Notes under the pieces: model-generated
What the model saw: only the letters and a program-made list of their open reading frames with translations
What the model was told of the DNA's origin: nothing
Database searches by the model: none
Position numbers and translations under genes: made by a program
Shown here: in pieces, positions 39,678 through 49,793 of the stretch
Numbering within the stretch: position 1 is the stretch's first letter
How the letters are laid out: each line of letters begins with the position of its first letter
Assembly (NCBI GenBank): GCA_021741905.1
Contig: JAIOWZ010000002.1
Location: forward strand, 27,012-91,011
From: Candidatus Planktophila sp.
Lineage (GTDB): Bacteria > Actinomycetota > Actinomycetes > Nanopelagicales > Nanopelagicaceae
Direction of reading: 5' to 3'
Length of the DNA stretch: 64,000 bases

Positions 39678-40091
39678 CTATCCCTTGGCGTAATCCTCAT
39701 CCTCCAAGGTGCGAACTTTGCGCGGGGCTTTTCGTTCAACCCCGTCACCCAATATGTATGAGGCGCACAGGTGATTCCAAGAACAGTTCTTACAGACTTC
39801 AACGATGTAGACGGTGAATTCACCAAACTCGCGCTCCATCGTGATTAACTCTTTGGGAGTCTTAATGCGCCCTGAGTACTGGCCTAGTTGCTCACCAAAG
39901 GTGTAGCGCAATTCGACGAGCTCTTCCTTTTTACACACCGGGCAATTGCGTGTGACTTTGTCGCCATGCCATTTAGCAGCACGCATCAAATATGGATCAG
40001 CGTCGCAGGCGTCAACAACTCCACGAAACAGAGCCACCAGTGTGGCCCGCTTGTCGAGTGAATAGTCGGTGAACCCTCGTTGCGATTTCAT
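39678..40091 (-). CDS. DUF5318 family zinc-ribbon-like protein
   Basis: CPVCKKEELVELRYTFGEQLGQYSGR...EVCKNCSWNHLCASYILG; start MKSQRGF at 40091, TATTCT 8 nt upstream. Confidence 0.75.
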   Translation of the reverse strand: MKSQRGFTDYSLDKRATLVALFRGVVDACDADPYLMRAAKWHGDKVTRNCPVCKKEELVELRYTFGEQLGQYSGRIKTPKELITMEREFGEFTVYIVEVCKNCSWNHLCASYILGDGVERKAPRKVRTLEDEDYAKG

Positions 40092-40099
40092 TAGGGGTA

Positions 40100-40127
40100 A
40101 GAATAATCCCAATTAGAGGGTTACGCT
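40100..40127. promoter_or_regulatory. Divergent -10 elements TATTCT (minus, 40105-40100) and TACGCT (plus, 40122-40127)
   Basis: Spacing 8 nt to ATG 40091 (minus) and 7 nt to ATG 40135 (plus). Confidence 0.55.
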
Positions 40128-40134
40128 CTTTCTT

Positions 40135-41406
40135 ATGAACTTTGTTGGGCTACTCAGACACTCAAGACTTTCTCGATTGCTTGCGGTCCGTTGGACCGGC
40201 CAAGCAACCGATGGTGTCTTCCAAAGCGCTCTTGCCTCTTTTGTATTGTTTTCACCTGAACGACAGGCAGATGCATTAAGTGCTGCAGTTGGCTTTGCTG
40301 TTGTGTTATTGCCCTATTCGATAGTTGGTCCTTTTGTTGGCACAATTTTGGACCGCGTTTCCAGACAACGTGCACTCTTTTTCTCAAACTTGGCGCGCAG
40401 CGCAAACTTACTCTTGGTTGCGCTACTTATTTTTGGCGGAACCACCGGTGTTCAATTAACTGTTGTCGTCTTGGTTGCATTTGGAATTAACCGTTTAATT
40501 CTTGCAGCCTTATCTGCAGGTCTTCCATTATTAGTTGAGACAAAATCACTCATCACAGCAAATGCCATCGCCGTTACCGGTGGCTCTGTTTTAGTTGTGA
40601 TCGGTGGTGGAATTGGTGTTGGGGTTCGCGCACTCGTTGATGGTGCTGCAATTGCAGATCACGCTGATGCATTACTCATTGTGCTTGCCGCTGCTGGATA
40701 TTTCATCGCCGCACTTCTTACTATTCGGCTGAAGAAGCATGAAATAGGACCCCTTAAGCATGAAAAAGAATCGGCCTCTGTGATGCAGGGTTTTAGGGAT
40801 ATGCAGGAAGGTTTCCGATATTTGCGAGGGCATCTTGATGCATCACGCGGAATTATTGGGACCGCTGTTCAACGCGGTGGCCTTACCGCTTTAACGCTAA
40901 CCGCCTTACTGCTAGAGCGAAATACATTTAATGATCCTGCACAACCAGAAGCTGGGCTTCAAGGTTTTGGAATTGCTCTTACAATTGCAGGGCTCGGTCT
41001 TTTCTTAGGCGCATTCTTGGCACCTTATGGTGTTGCTAGATTTGGAAGACATCGCTGGATTAAGTTTGCGATGCTCGCCAGTGCTTTTTCGCCACTCATT
41101 CTTGCTGTTTCACAAACAGAAATTGGATTGTGTGTGACAGCTTTTCTAACGGCCTTTTTTGGTCAAAATATCAAAGTCACTAATGATGCCTTGGTGCAAT
41201 CAAAGATTGATGATTACCATCGCGGCCGCGTGTTTGCTGTTTATGATGTTGTAGTTAATGGCGCAATTGTTAGTGGTGGCCTATTGGCAGCCCTATTGCT
41301 TCCAACTTCGGGCTTATCACGCGCGGTTCCATTGGCTGTATCGGGTGCTTACTTATTTATTGCATTCGTAGTTCTTCGACCAGCAAAGTTTTACGCTACC
41401 TCTTAG
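40135..41406 (+). CDS. MFS transporter
   Basis: 423 aa polytopic; GPFVGTILDRVSRQRALFFSNLARS MFS loop motif. Confidence 0.87.
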   Translation: MNFVGLLRHSRLSRLLAVRWTGQATDGVFQSALASFVLFSPERQADALSAAVGFAVVLLPYSIVGPFVGTILDRVSRQRALFFSNLARSANLLLVALLIFGGTTGVQLTVVVLVAFGINRLILAALSAGLPLLVETKSLITANAIAVTGGSVLVVIGGGIGVGVRALVDGAAIADHADALLIVLAAAGYFIAALLTIRLKKHEIGPLKHEKESASVMQGFRDMQEGFRYLRGHLDASRGIIGTAVQRGGLTALTLTALLLERNTFNDPAQPEAGLQGFGIALTIAGLGLFLGAFLAPYGVARFGRHRWIKFAMLASAFSPLILAVSQTEIGLCVTAFLTAFFGQNIKVTNDALVQSKIDDYHRGRVFAVYDVVVNGAIVSGGLLAALLLPTSGLSRAVPLAVSGAYLFIAFVVLRPAKFYATS

Positions 41407-42826
41407 CCCACCATTCAAGAAGTGCCTTTGTTGCCGCTTCCTCACCAATTGGACCTTGCTCAAGCCTGAGCTCCAATAAGAAATCCATTGCTTGGCCAAC
41501 TTCGCGGGAAGGTTTCACTTTAAGAATTTGCATCACTTGTTCGCCATCTAAATCAGGTCGAATCTTAGACAACTCCTCTTGCTCCATTAATACTGCAATG
41601 CGAGCCTCTAAAGAATCATAGGTTGCCGCAAGGCGCGCGGCCTTTGTTGTGTTCCGGGTTGTGCAGTCAGCACGTGTTAAAACGTGCAAATGAGTAATAA
41701 ACTCACCGGCATCTCGCACATAACGGCGCACAGCTGAATCGGTCCATTCACCCTCGCCATAACCGTGAAAGCGAAGGTGCAGTGTTGTTAATAGCTCCAC
41801 CGCATCGATCGTGTCATTATCAAAGCGCAAGGCCTGTAAGCGCTTCTTGGCAAGACGAGCACCAACAACTTCGTGATGGTGGAATGAAACCCCACCTCCC
41901 TCAATGAAGGCGCGAGTCTTTGGTTTTCCGATGTCATGCAATAGCGCGGCAAGACGAATAACAAGATTTGGGCCACCTAATCGCTCTTCATGTTCAATCG
42001 CTTGTTCTAAAACAGTAATTGAATGCTCATAGACATCCTTATGGTGGTGGTGCTCATCAACTTCAAGGCGCAACTTTGGAATTTCAGGCAGCACTAAATC
42101 TGCAAGACCTGTGTCTACCAAAATTGTGATTCCGGTACGGGGATTGTCTGACATCAACATTTTCGTAAATTCATCACGCACACGCTCGGCAGAAATAATG
42201 TTGATGCGATGTGCCAAATCTTTCATTGATTCAATTACTTCTGGTGCTACAGCAAAATCTAATTGTGATGCAAAACGTGCAGCGCGCATCATTCGTAAGG
42301 GGTCATCATTAAATGAATCACCAGGTTTACCAGGTGTCCGCAAAACTTTTGCAGCTAAATCTTGCAAACCATTAAATGGATCAATGAACTCTGGTTTTTC
42401 TCCAGTTAGCTCAAGTGCCATCGAATTAACAGTGAAATCACGACGCGACAAATCACCTTTAATTGAATCACCGTACTCAACTTCTGGTTTACGTGAATCG
42501 TGATCATAATTTTCTGTGCGATATGTAGTTACTTCAACTGTTGTGTCACCCCGTTTTCCTGCAACGGTTCCAAAAGCAATTCCTGTTTCCCAAATATTTT
42601 CTGCCCACTCTTGCAAAATCTTTTTTGTTTCTGATGGGTGTGCATTTGTTGTGAAATCTAAATCATTTCCAAGACGACCTAAGATTGCATCTCGCACAGG
42701 TCCGCCAACCAATGCCAAGGTAAACCCTTTGGCCTTGAAGGCTTGGGCCAGGGAGCTTGCAAGCGGTGCTCGCTCAATTAATGAACGGATCGCTAACTCT
42801 CCTGCGGCGCCTAATGCTGTACTCAC
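41396..42826 (-). CDS. CCA tRNA nucleotidyltransferase / PcnA-like
   Basis: LALVGGPVRDAILGRLGNDLDFTTNAHP, RRDFTVNSMALEL, HD domain AALLHDIGKPKTR; GTG start with TAACCT 8 nt upstream. Confidence 0.93.
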   Translation of the reverse strand: MSTALGAAGELAIRSLIERAPLASSLAQAFKAKGFTLALVGGPVRDAILGRLGNDLDFTTNAHPSETKKILQEWAENIWETGIAFGTVAGKRGDTTVEVTTYRTENYDHDSRKPEVEYGDSIKGDLSRRDFTVNSMALELTGEKPEFIDPFNGLQDLAAKVLRTPGKPGDSFNDDPLRMMRAARFASQLDFAVAPEVIESMKDLAHRINIISAERVRDEFTKMLMSDNPRTGITILVDTGLADLVLPEIPKLRLEVDEHHHHKDVYEHSITVLEQAIEHEERLGGPNLVIRLAALLHDIGKPKTRAFIEGGGVSFHHHEVVGARLAKKRLQALRFDNDTIDAVELLTTLHLRFHGYGEGEWTDSAVRRYVRDAGEFITHLHVLTRADCTTRNTTKAARLAATYDSLEARIAVLMEQEELSKIRPDLDGEQVMQILKVKPSREVGQAMDFLLELRLEQGPIGEEAATKALLEWWAKR

Positions 42827-42834
42827 AATAAGTA

Positions 42835-42852
42835 AGGTTAAAGCACTACCCT
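42835..42852. promoter_or_regulatory. Divergent -10 elements TAACCT (minus, 42840-42835) and TACCCT (plus, 42847-42852)
   Basis: Spacing 8 nt to GTG 42826 (minus) and 6 nt to ATG 42859 (plus). Confidence 0.55.
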
Positions 42853-42858
42853 TGCTTC

Positions 42859-43437
42859 ATGATCCCGGCACCTGGTGCGGGCAGCGAAGGTACGAAGAAA
42901 AAGCGGAAGCGTAAGCGCTCCGGTAATCGCGGCCCACAACCTCAGACTCAAAACACTGCTCAAAAGAGCGCTCAGTCGACACGTCCTGATTCAAAACGAC
43001 CTTATGCAAAACGTGTCGATGAGGTCAGCGCAGGCGGCTTAGTTATTGATGCAACAGGCACGATGGGTTTATTAATTGGTCGTTACGACCTCAAAGATCT
43101 CACCGGAAAACGGATTTTATGGTCCTTACCCAAAGGGCATATTGAAGAAGGGGAAACCCCAGAACAAGCTGCTATTCGTGAAGTTGCCGAAGAAACAGGA
43201 ATCACCTCTTCGATTACTAAATCCTTAGGTGTTATTGATTTTTGGTTTATGGCAGGTGGCAAGCGAATTCATAAAACCGTTCACCACTTTATGTTCACTG
43301 AAGTTGGTGGAACTTTGCTTGCTCAAGAAAGTGAAGTGGATGAAGTTTCCTGGTTCCCACTATCTGAAATTGTTGAACGTTTGGCATATCCAGATGAGAA
43401 GAAATTGATTGCTAAAAGTGCAGAGTTGGCCCTATGA
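42859..43437 (+). CDS. NUDIX hydrolase (MutT4-like by synteny)
   Basis: GHIEEGETPEQAAIREVAEETGI Nudix box. Confidence 0.93.
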   Translation: MIPAPGAGSEGTKKKRKRKRSGNRGPQPQTQNTAQKSAQSTRPDSKRPYAKRVDEVSAGGLVIDATGTMGLLIGRYDLKDLTGKRILWSLPKGHIEEGETPEQAAIREVAEETGITSSITKSLGVIDFWFMAGGKRIHKTVHHFMFTEVGGTLLAQESEVDEVSWFPLSEIVERLAYPDEKKLIAKSAELAL

Positions 43438-44537
43438 AGAAACTAATTATCTTCATCGCGCTGTTTCTAATCGTGTTGCCATTATCTCCCGCACAAGCTG
43501 CTGATTCGATTGTGCGAATTACATCAATGGCTCATCAGACATTTACTGGTGAATTTAGAAATGATGATCTGGCCCAAGAATTAACACCTTCGGGAGAACT
43601 AGGGCTGCTTGTTTACACACCCCGGGTTAACAACAAAACTTGGGTTATTGATCCCGCTCTCATTGATGAAATCATTGCGATGTCAGGTGATTACACCTTA
43701 GCAACCGATGCTGCACCCATTGGTAGTCAAATTGCCACGGACTGGTTAAAACAACTACGACAAATCACTAACGGCCAAGAAGTAATTGCACTTGCATATG
43801 GAAATCCTGATGTCTCATTGGCCAAGCAATTAGCGCCGAGTGAATTAAGAAACTATTACGCATTTGGTAAATCACAATTAGAGGCTGCTCTGGGTCGTGC
43901 TGTTCGTAGCGAACCCAAAGGCGGTTGGAGTACAGGTAAATCAGGGCTGAGTTATCCACTGCGAAAGGCTTACTCAGATAATCGCAAGGCTTTAACAAAG
44001 CTCTCTCGGGTTGTTGAGGACCCTGAATTAACCAAGGTGCGAGCTCAGCTTGCGAAGTTATTATCGCCTAAATTAGATAAAGACTCTCGCGAATTCTTTT
44101 CCTACAGTGCACGCGCCGCCGTTGATGAGATAGTGCGCAAATTGCGAATAAATAGCGGTAGATATCAGATCACCACTACTAATGTGAATTTACCCGTAAC
44201 GGTGATTAATGAGTTTGATTCTGATATCACAGTCAATATTTTGATGATGCCTAATAATTCACGTGTTCTGGTTAATAGTTTTGAGAATGTGACAATCCCA
44301 GCGCGCTCAAAGAAGCAACTAGAAATGGGTGTGACTGTGATTGCCCCGGGTGAGACAACGGTTTCAGTGTTGATAACAGATAGTGATGGAAATGGAATCG
44401 TCCCAGAGACGATATTGACCCTAAATTCGACGGTGATTGATTCACGTGTGACCTGGTTTACCACTGGCGCTGCCATACTTCTTTTGTTGGCTGGGGTCAC
44501 ACAAAGCTTCCGCCGAGTTCGCAGGAGGGTTGAATGA
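43434..44537 (+). CDS. Secreted/membrane-anchored DUF6049-like protein (Rv3909 position)
   Basis: Signal peptide MKKLIIFIALFLIVLPLSPAQA, C-terminal TM; lies between NUDIX and murJ as in other actinobacteria. Confidence 0.65.
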   Translation: MKKLIIFIALFLIVLPLSPAQAADSIVRITSMAHQTFTGEFRNDDLAQELTPSGELGLLVYTPRVNNKTWVIDPALIDEIIAMSGDYTLATDAAPIGSQIATDWLKQLRQITNGQEVIALAYGNPDVSLAKQLAPSELRNYYAFGKSQLEAALGRAVRSEPKGGWSTGKSGLSYPLRKAYSDNRKALTKLSRVVEDPELTKVRAQLAKLLSPKLDKDSREFFSYSARAAVDEIVRKLRINSGRYQITTTNVNLPVTVINEFDSDITVNILMMPNNSRVLVNSFENVTIPARSKKQLEMGVTVIAPGETTVSVLITDSDGNGIVPETILTLNSTVIDSRVTWFTTGAAILLLLAGVTQSFRRVRRRVE

Positions 44538-46180
44538 AATCTAACGATCTCTTTCGCGCATCAGGAATTATGGCTTTAGGAACAATAATTTCTCGCATTA
44601 CTGGATTTGTTCGCGGAATTTTAGTTGTTGCGGTGTTAGGAACGACTTTACTTGCAGATACATACAATGTTGCAAACACAATGCCAAACATTCTGTATAA
44701 CTTACTTGTTGGGGGTGCTCTAACTGCAATTTTTATTCCACAGCTAGTTAGATCATTTGATCATGCAGATGGTGGCGATGATTTTGCGTCACGGTTAATT
44801 ACGACGATTTCACTCATTCTCCTTGTTCTCGTTTCTTTAGGAATGTTTTTTGCCCCTGCATTGGTTCGTTTATATGCGCCGGAGTTCTTTACCGTTGGTT
44901 TTGAAACAGAACAAGAGATCGCAATAGCATTTACTCGCTACTGCTTGCCACAAATCTTCTTCCTTGGGCTCTTTACAATGTTGGGCCAAGTTGCCAACGC
45001 TCGTGGCTCTTTTGGGCCACTTATGTGGGCTCCAATAGCCAATAACTTGGTGGGAATTGCACTATTTGGAGGGTTTTTAATCTTTTCTCCTGGTATCGAT
45101 ATCTCCAGCATTACCTCGAATCAAGTCGCTCTTCTGGGCTGGGGCACAACATTTAGTGTTGTTGTTCAAGCTTTGGTTTTGGTCCCGGTTATTAAGAAAC
45201 TTGGTATATCAATTAAACCAAGGTTGGGTGTTGCTGGTTTAGGAAAATCATTCAATTTAGCTGGCTGGACTCTTGTTTATGTCTTGATTTCACAACTTGG
45301 ATACTTAGTAACAGTAAATGTTGCAACATCTGCAGCGGTTCGCAGCGCCCAAGAGGGTGTTGTGACTGGTGTTGGTTACACACCGTATACATATGCCTAT
45401 TTTGTTATGTTGTTGCCATATTCAATCGTAACAATTTCAATTATCACCGCCATTTTGCCTCATATTTCAAAATTAGCACTTGATGGTAAGCGGGAAGAAG
45501 TTAAAGCCCAACTGGTACGAGCAATTCGTTTAGTTGGGGTAATAACAGTTCCAAGCGCTGTTGCCTTTTTATTATTTGGTCCGCTCATTACGCAAAGTAT
45601 TTTTATTGGGATCTCTGATGATGACTCTCGCTACATTGGTTATGTTTTATCCGCACTTAGTTTTGGCTTAGTCGCCTTTTCGATTAACTTAATTCTGATT
45701 CGTGGGTTTAATGCTTTCGAAGACACCAAGACGCAAGTCGTGTCAATCTTGGTGATCAATGTTTTATCTGTCGTAATGTCTTATTTCTTTTTGTATTTTG
45801 TGAAAAATCAATGGGTAACCATTGGTTTGGGTGTTGCTTTTTCTGTTAGTTATATAATTGGGTTATTTGTGACCCTTCGTCTGCTAAGAAAACACACAGG
45901 GCGGTTAGCTTTTTCTGAGTTTATCGGACAACATGTTCGGTTATTGATTGCATCTCTTTTAGCAATGCTTCCGCTTTTTGCTATGACTCAATACATTTCT
46001 TGGCTCAATATAGAATTTTCACGAGCTACGCGGGCGGGCGAACTATTGGTTGTGATGGTGGTCGCATTTATTGCATACATAGTGGGTGCTAAAGCCCTGG
46101 GTATTGAAGAGATTTCGATGATTCGCCATCTGGGTAGTTCAATCAGCCGGCGTTCAGCAAAAACTGAAGAAAACGATTAG
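44534..46180 (+). CDS. murJ: Lipid II flippase MurJ (MviN)
   Basis: [57 protein letters not shown]. Confidence 0.94.
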   Translation: MKSNDLFRASGIMALGTIISRITGFVRGILVVAVLGTTLLADTYNVANTMPNILYNLLVGGALTAIFIPQLVRSFDHADGGDDFASRLITTISLILLVLVSLGMFFAPALVRLYAPEFFTVGFETEQEIAIAFTRYCLPQIFFLGLFTMLGQVANARGSFGPLMWAPIANNLVGIALFGGFLIFSPGIDISSITSNQVALLGWGTTFSVVVQALVLVPVIKKLGISIKPRLGVAGLGKSFNLAGWTLVYVLISQLGYLVTVNVATSAAVRSAQEGVVTGVGYTPYTYAYFVMLLPYSIVTISIITAILPHISKLALDGKREEVKAQLVRAIRLVGVITVPSAVAFLLFGPLITQSIFIGISDDDSRYIGYVLSALSFGLVAFSINLILIRGFNAFEDTKTQVVSILVINVLSVVMSYFFLYFVKNQWVTIGLGVAFSVSYIIGLFVTLRLLRKHTGRLAFSEFIGQHVRLLIASLLAMLPLFAMTQYISWLNIEFSRATRAGELLVVMVVAFIAYIVGAKALGIEEISMIRHLGSSISRRSAKTEEND

Positions 46181-46202
46181 ATTTCAGGGTCTAGGAGGCA
46201 CC

Positions 46203-47129
46203 ATGAGTGAAGTGAGAAATGTTGTAATTGTTGGATCAGGTCCCGCTGGATATACCGCTGCCATTTATGCCGCACGTGCTCAGTTAAATCCAATTATTTA
46301 CGAAGGTTCTGTCACAGCCGGTGGTGCACTCATGAACACAACAGAGGTGGAAAACTTTCCTGGATTCACAGATGGTGTGATGGGTCCAGATTTAATGGAC
46401 AGCATGCGCAAGCAAGCTAAGCGCTTTGGTGCAGAATTAATTACCGATGACATTGTTGAAATGGATTTATCTGGAGATATAAAGATTTTGAAAGATGGTT
46501 CAGGAAATACAGTGAAAGCAAAATCTGTAATCCTTGCAACCGGTAGTGCATACCGTGAAATAGGTTTAGTAAATGAAAAGCGTTTATCTGGTCACGGTGT
46601 CTCATGGTGTGCTACCTGTGATGGTTTCTTCTTCCGCGGACAAACAATTGCTGTTGTTGGTGGTGGAGATTCTGCAGTCGAGGAAGCAACTTTCCTTACA
46701 CGTTTTGCTGACAAGGTAGTTCTGATTCACCGTCGTGATTCATTACGTGCATCAAAGATTATGGCAGAGCGCGCCAAGGCTAATCCTAAGATTGAATTTT
46801 TATGGAACACGGAAGTAATTGATGTTTTGGGTGCAGACAAGGTTGAGGGATTAAAACTGCGTAACACCGTTGATGGCACAGAAAGTGAACAAGCATTTAC
46901 TGGTCTCTTTGTTGCTATCGGACACATTCCTCGCAGTGAATTATTGATTGGTCAGATCACTGTGGATAACGAGGGGTATGTAATCTGTGAAGGTCGTTCA
47001 ACTCGCACCAACCTCAAGGGTGTCTTTGCATGTGGTGATCTAGTTGACCACACCTATCGTCAGGCAATCACAGCAGCTGGATCTGGATGTGCAGCAGCAC
47101 TTGATGCAGAAAAATTCTTGGCCCACTAG
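46203..47129 (+). CDS. trxB: Thioredoxin-disulfide reductase
   Basis: [36 protein letters not shown] redox motif, [30 protein letters not shown]. Confidence 0.97.
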   Translation: MSEVRNVVIVGSGPAGYTAAIYAARAQLNPIIYEGSVTAGGALMNTTEVENFPGFTDGVMGPDLMDSMRKQAKRFGAELITDDIVEMDLSGDIKILKDGSGNTVKAKSVILATGSAYREIGLVNEKRLSGHGVSWCATCDGFFFRGQTIAVVGGGDSAVEEATFLTRFADKVVLIHRRDSLRASKIMAERAKANPKIEFLWNTEVIDVLGADKVEGLKLRNTVDGTESEQAFTGLFVAIGHIPRSELLIGQITVDNEGYVICEGRSTRTNLKGVFACGDLVDHTYRQAITAAGSGCAAALDAEKFLAH

Positions 47130-47165
47130 TAATCTTTAACTAACACACAAATAAGGAGCAATACG

Positions 47166-47489
47166 ATGGCAACAAGCAAGGTAACAACGGCATCATTTGA
47201 TGCAGAGGTTCTTAAGAGCACAACCCCTGTTTTGGTTGATTTTTGGGCTGAATGGTGTGGTCCATGCCGTGCTGTTGGTCCAATCCTTGAAGAGATTTCA
47301 AATGAATACGGCTCAAAGATCAAGATTGTAAAACTCAATACTGATGAAGAGTCTGCTATCGCAATCAAGTATGGAATTACATCAATTCCATCTATGTATG
47401 TTTTTGTAAATGGCGAAGTTGTTAAGCAAATGGTCGGCGCTAAGCCAAAGCCAGCAATACTCAAGGAGCTAGAAAGCTTCCTCGTATAA
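47166..47489 (+). CDS. trxA: Thioredoxin
   Basis: LVDFWAEWCGPCRAVGPILEEI; cis-Pro SIPSMYVF. Confidence 0.97.
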   Translation: MATSKVTTASFDAEVLKSTTPVLVDFWAEWCGPCRAVGPILEEISNEYGSKIKIVKLNTDEESAIAIKYGITSIPSMYVFVNGEVVKQMVGAKPKPAILKELESFLV

Positions 47490-47493
47490 ATCC

Positions 47494-48486
47494 ATGTCAG
47501 ATTTAACCGAGTCGGAAATCCGCTCATTCCAGCAAGCCCGTGGCCTTGATGTCACGGGTTTTGTTGATGCGGTTACCGCTCGTGCCTTAGAAGAAGCACG
47601 CTGGAAGCTCGGTGATCGTTCGCTGTATGTGCAAGAGCATCCTTTAATGCATGGTGATGACATCGCCGCTTTGCAAGCACGACTAACTGAGATGGGTTTT
47701 GATTGTGGCCGAGTAGATGGAATTTATGGCCCGCGGACTGAGTTAGCTGTTAAAGATTTCCAAAAATCTGTTGGTGCAACCATTGATGGCAAATGTGGCC
47801 CTGCGACAATCATCGCTCTGATTCGTTTAACAAAGATTGTTTCAGGGGGAGTGCCCTCAACGCTTCGTCAAAATGCGATGCAGCAAAGTCGTGGTCCGGC
47901 ACTTGCTAATAAAGTTATTGTTTTAAACCCTGATGGTGATGATCAACTTGTTTATGATGTTGCCGTCCGTACTGAAGGGCGCTTACTTGCTTTAGGTGCT
48001 TCTGTTTTCTTAACACGGGGTGCAACAAATAACCCAACAGAATCTGAACGGATCTTATTTAGTAACAAAAGTAACGCTGACTTAATGATTTCCTTAAATG
48101 TTGATTCCTATATCAATGACAGAGCACATGGTGCAGCAACGTATTTTTATGGAAGCGATACTCATGGTGTTCATTCAATTGTTGGTGAGCGGTTTGCCTC
48201 CTTAGTACAACGAGAAATTTGTGCGCGCACAGATCTAACAAATTGTCGTACCCATGCAAAAACTTGGGATTTACTGCGCATGACCATGGCGCCTACGGTT
48301 CGAATTGATTTGGGGTATGTGAGCAACCCTGGTGATTTGGGACGCCTTTCACGACCAGATTTTCGTGATGTAATTGCGGAAGCACTAGTTATTGCTATCC
48401 AACGTCTTTATTTAGCCGCTGAAGATGATGCAAAAACTGGAACTTTGCGTATTTCTGATCTACGTAATGCTGGTATCCGCCGCTAA
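47494..48486 (+). CDS. N-acetylmuramoyl-L-alanine amidase family with peptidoglycan-binding domains (CwlM-like)
   Basis: Two PGRP-1-like repeats (LTEMGFDCGRVDGIYGPRTELAVKDFQKSVGATIDGKCGPATI); Amidase_3-like C-terminal domain; follows trxBA as cwlM does. Confidence 0.85.
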   Translation: MSDLTESEIRSFQQARGLDVTGFVDAVTARALEEARWKLGDRSLYVQEHPLMHGDDIAALQARLTEMGFDCGRVDGIYGPRTELAVKDFQKSVGATIDGKCGPATIIALIRLTKIVSGGVPSTLRQNAMQQSRGPALANKVIVLNPDGDDQLVYDVAVRTEGRLLALGASVFLTRGATNNPTESERILFSNKSNADLMISLNVDSYINDRAHGAATYFYGSDTHGVHSIVGERFASLVQREICARTDLTNCRTHAKTWDLLRMTMAPTVRIDLGYVSNPGDLGRLSRPDFRDVIAEALVIAIQRLYLAAEDDAKTGTLRISDLRNAGIRR

Positions 48487-48527
48487 ATAACATGCGGTCA
48501 TTCCCTTTGGTGTGACAGAATTAGCCC

Positions 48528-49793
48528 ATGTCGGAGATAACGCAGCGCTTTTCAACAGGTGCGCCTCAAAATCTTGAAGAGAGATTTGCATCCAGAGCTG
48601 CACATATGAAGCCAAGTGAGATTCGTTCACTCTTTGCTGTTGCCTCCCGCCCAGAAATTGTTTCTCTTGCAGGCGGCATGCCAAACCTTTCAGCACTTCC
48701 TATGGGAATGATGGCTGATGTTGTAAACAACCTCATTCGCAATAATGGCCAAGAAGCGTTGCAGTATGGAAATGGTCAGGGACACCCAAAGCTGCGTGAA
48801 CAAATCTGTGAAGTTATGGCACTTGAAGGTATTCGCGGTAATCCTGATGATGTTTTGGTTACCACAGGATCACAACAAGCTTTGGACCTTATTTCACGCA
48901 TCTTTTTAGATCCAAAGGATGTTGTGTTGGTTGAAGCGCCTTCTTATGTTGGTGCACTTGGAACTTTTCATCAGTACGAGGCATCTGTCGTTCATGTTGA
49001 GACAGATGAGAACGGTTTAGTGCCAGCAGCCCTGGCAGAAGCGATTAAGAGTGTGCGAGCTGCTGGTCGCAAAATTAAATTCTTATACATAATCCCTAAT
49101 TATCAAAACCCAAGCGGTGTTTTACTTCCAGCATCTCGTCGCACTGAAATCTTAAACATCTGCCGCGAGGCTGGAATTTTTGTTGTGGAAGATAATCCTT
49201 ATGGGTTGTTGGGATTTGATAAGCCATCACCCAATGCGATGCGCGCTGAAGACTCTGAAAATGTTATTTATTTGGGCTCTTTTTCAAAGACAATTGCGCC
49301 TGGTTTGCGTGTGGGTTGGGCTTTATTGCCACCCTCATTGAAGGAAAAATTGGTTATTGCAAGTGAGTCATCGATTTTGTGTCCTTCAAACTTCACTCAG
49401 TTAACTATTTCGAGTTATCTAGCTGATCAGCCATGGCGTGATCAGATCGCATCTTTTTGTGAGCTCTATAAGGTCCGCCGTGATGCGATGTTGGAATCAC
49501 TTGATGAACACTTTCCAGCAACTGCGCAATGGACTAAGCCTGGTGGTGGGTTTTATGTGTGGGTTACTTTGCCACCTGAAATCGACACAACAGCGATGAT
49601 GCCGAAGGCGATCGTTGCAAAGGTTGCCTATGTTCCGGGTACCGCCTTTTATGCAGATGGCTTTGGGTCATGGTCACTTCGTTTGTCTTATTGCTATCCA
49701 ACACCAGAGCGCATCCGTGAGGGTGTTAAGGCACTTGGTGGAGTTATTAAACAAGAGATGGCAGGACGTAAAGGATTTGAATTAAAAGGTTAG
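48528..49793 (+). CDS. PLP-dependent aminotransferase class I/II (2-aminoadipate aminotransferase-like)
   Basis: SLAGGMPNLSALP, IIPNYQNPSGVLL, YLGSFSKTIAPGLRVGW (PLP lysine). Confidence 0.92.
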   Translation: MSEITQRFSTGAPQNLEERFASRAAHMKPSEIRSLFAVASRPEIVSLAGGMPNLSALPMGMMADVVNNLIRNNGQEALQYGNGQGHPKLREQICEVMALEGIRGNPDDVLVTTGSQQALDLISRIFLDPKDVVLVEAPSYVGALGTFHQYEASVVHVETDENGLVPAALAEAIKSVRAAGRKIKFLYIIPNYQNPSGVLLPASRRTEILNICREAGIFVVEDNPYGLLGFDKPSPNAMRAEDSENVIYLGSFSKTIAPGLRVGWALLPPSLKEKLVIASESSILCPSNFTQLTISSYLADQPWRDQIASFCELYKVRRDAMLESLDEHFPATAQWTKPGGGFYVWVTLPPEIDTTAMMPKAIVAKVAYVPGTAFYADGFGSWSLRLSYCYPTPERIREGVKALGGVIKQEMAGRKGFELKG

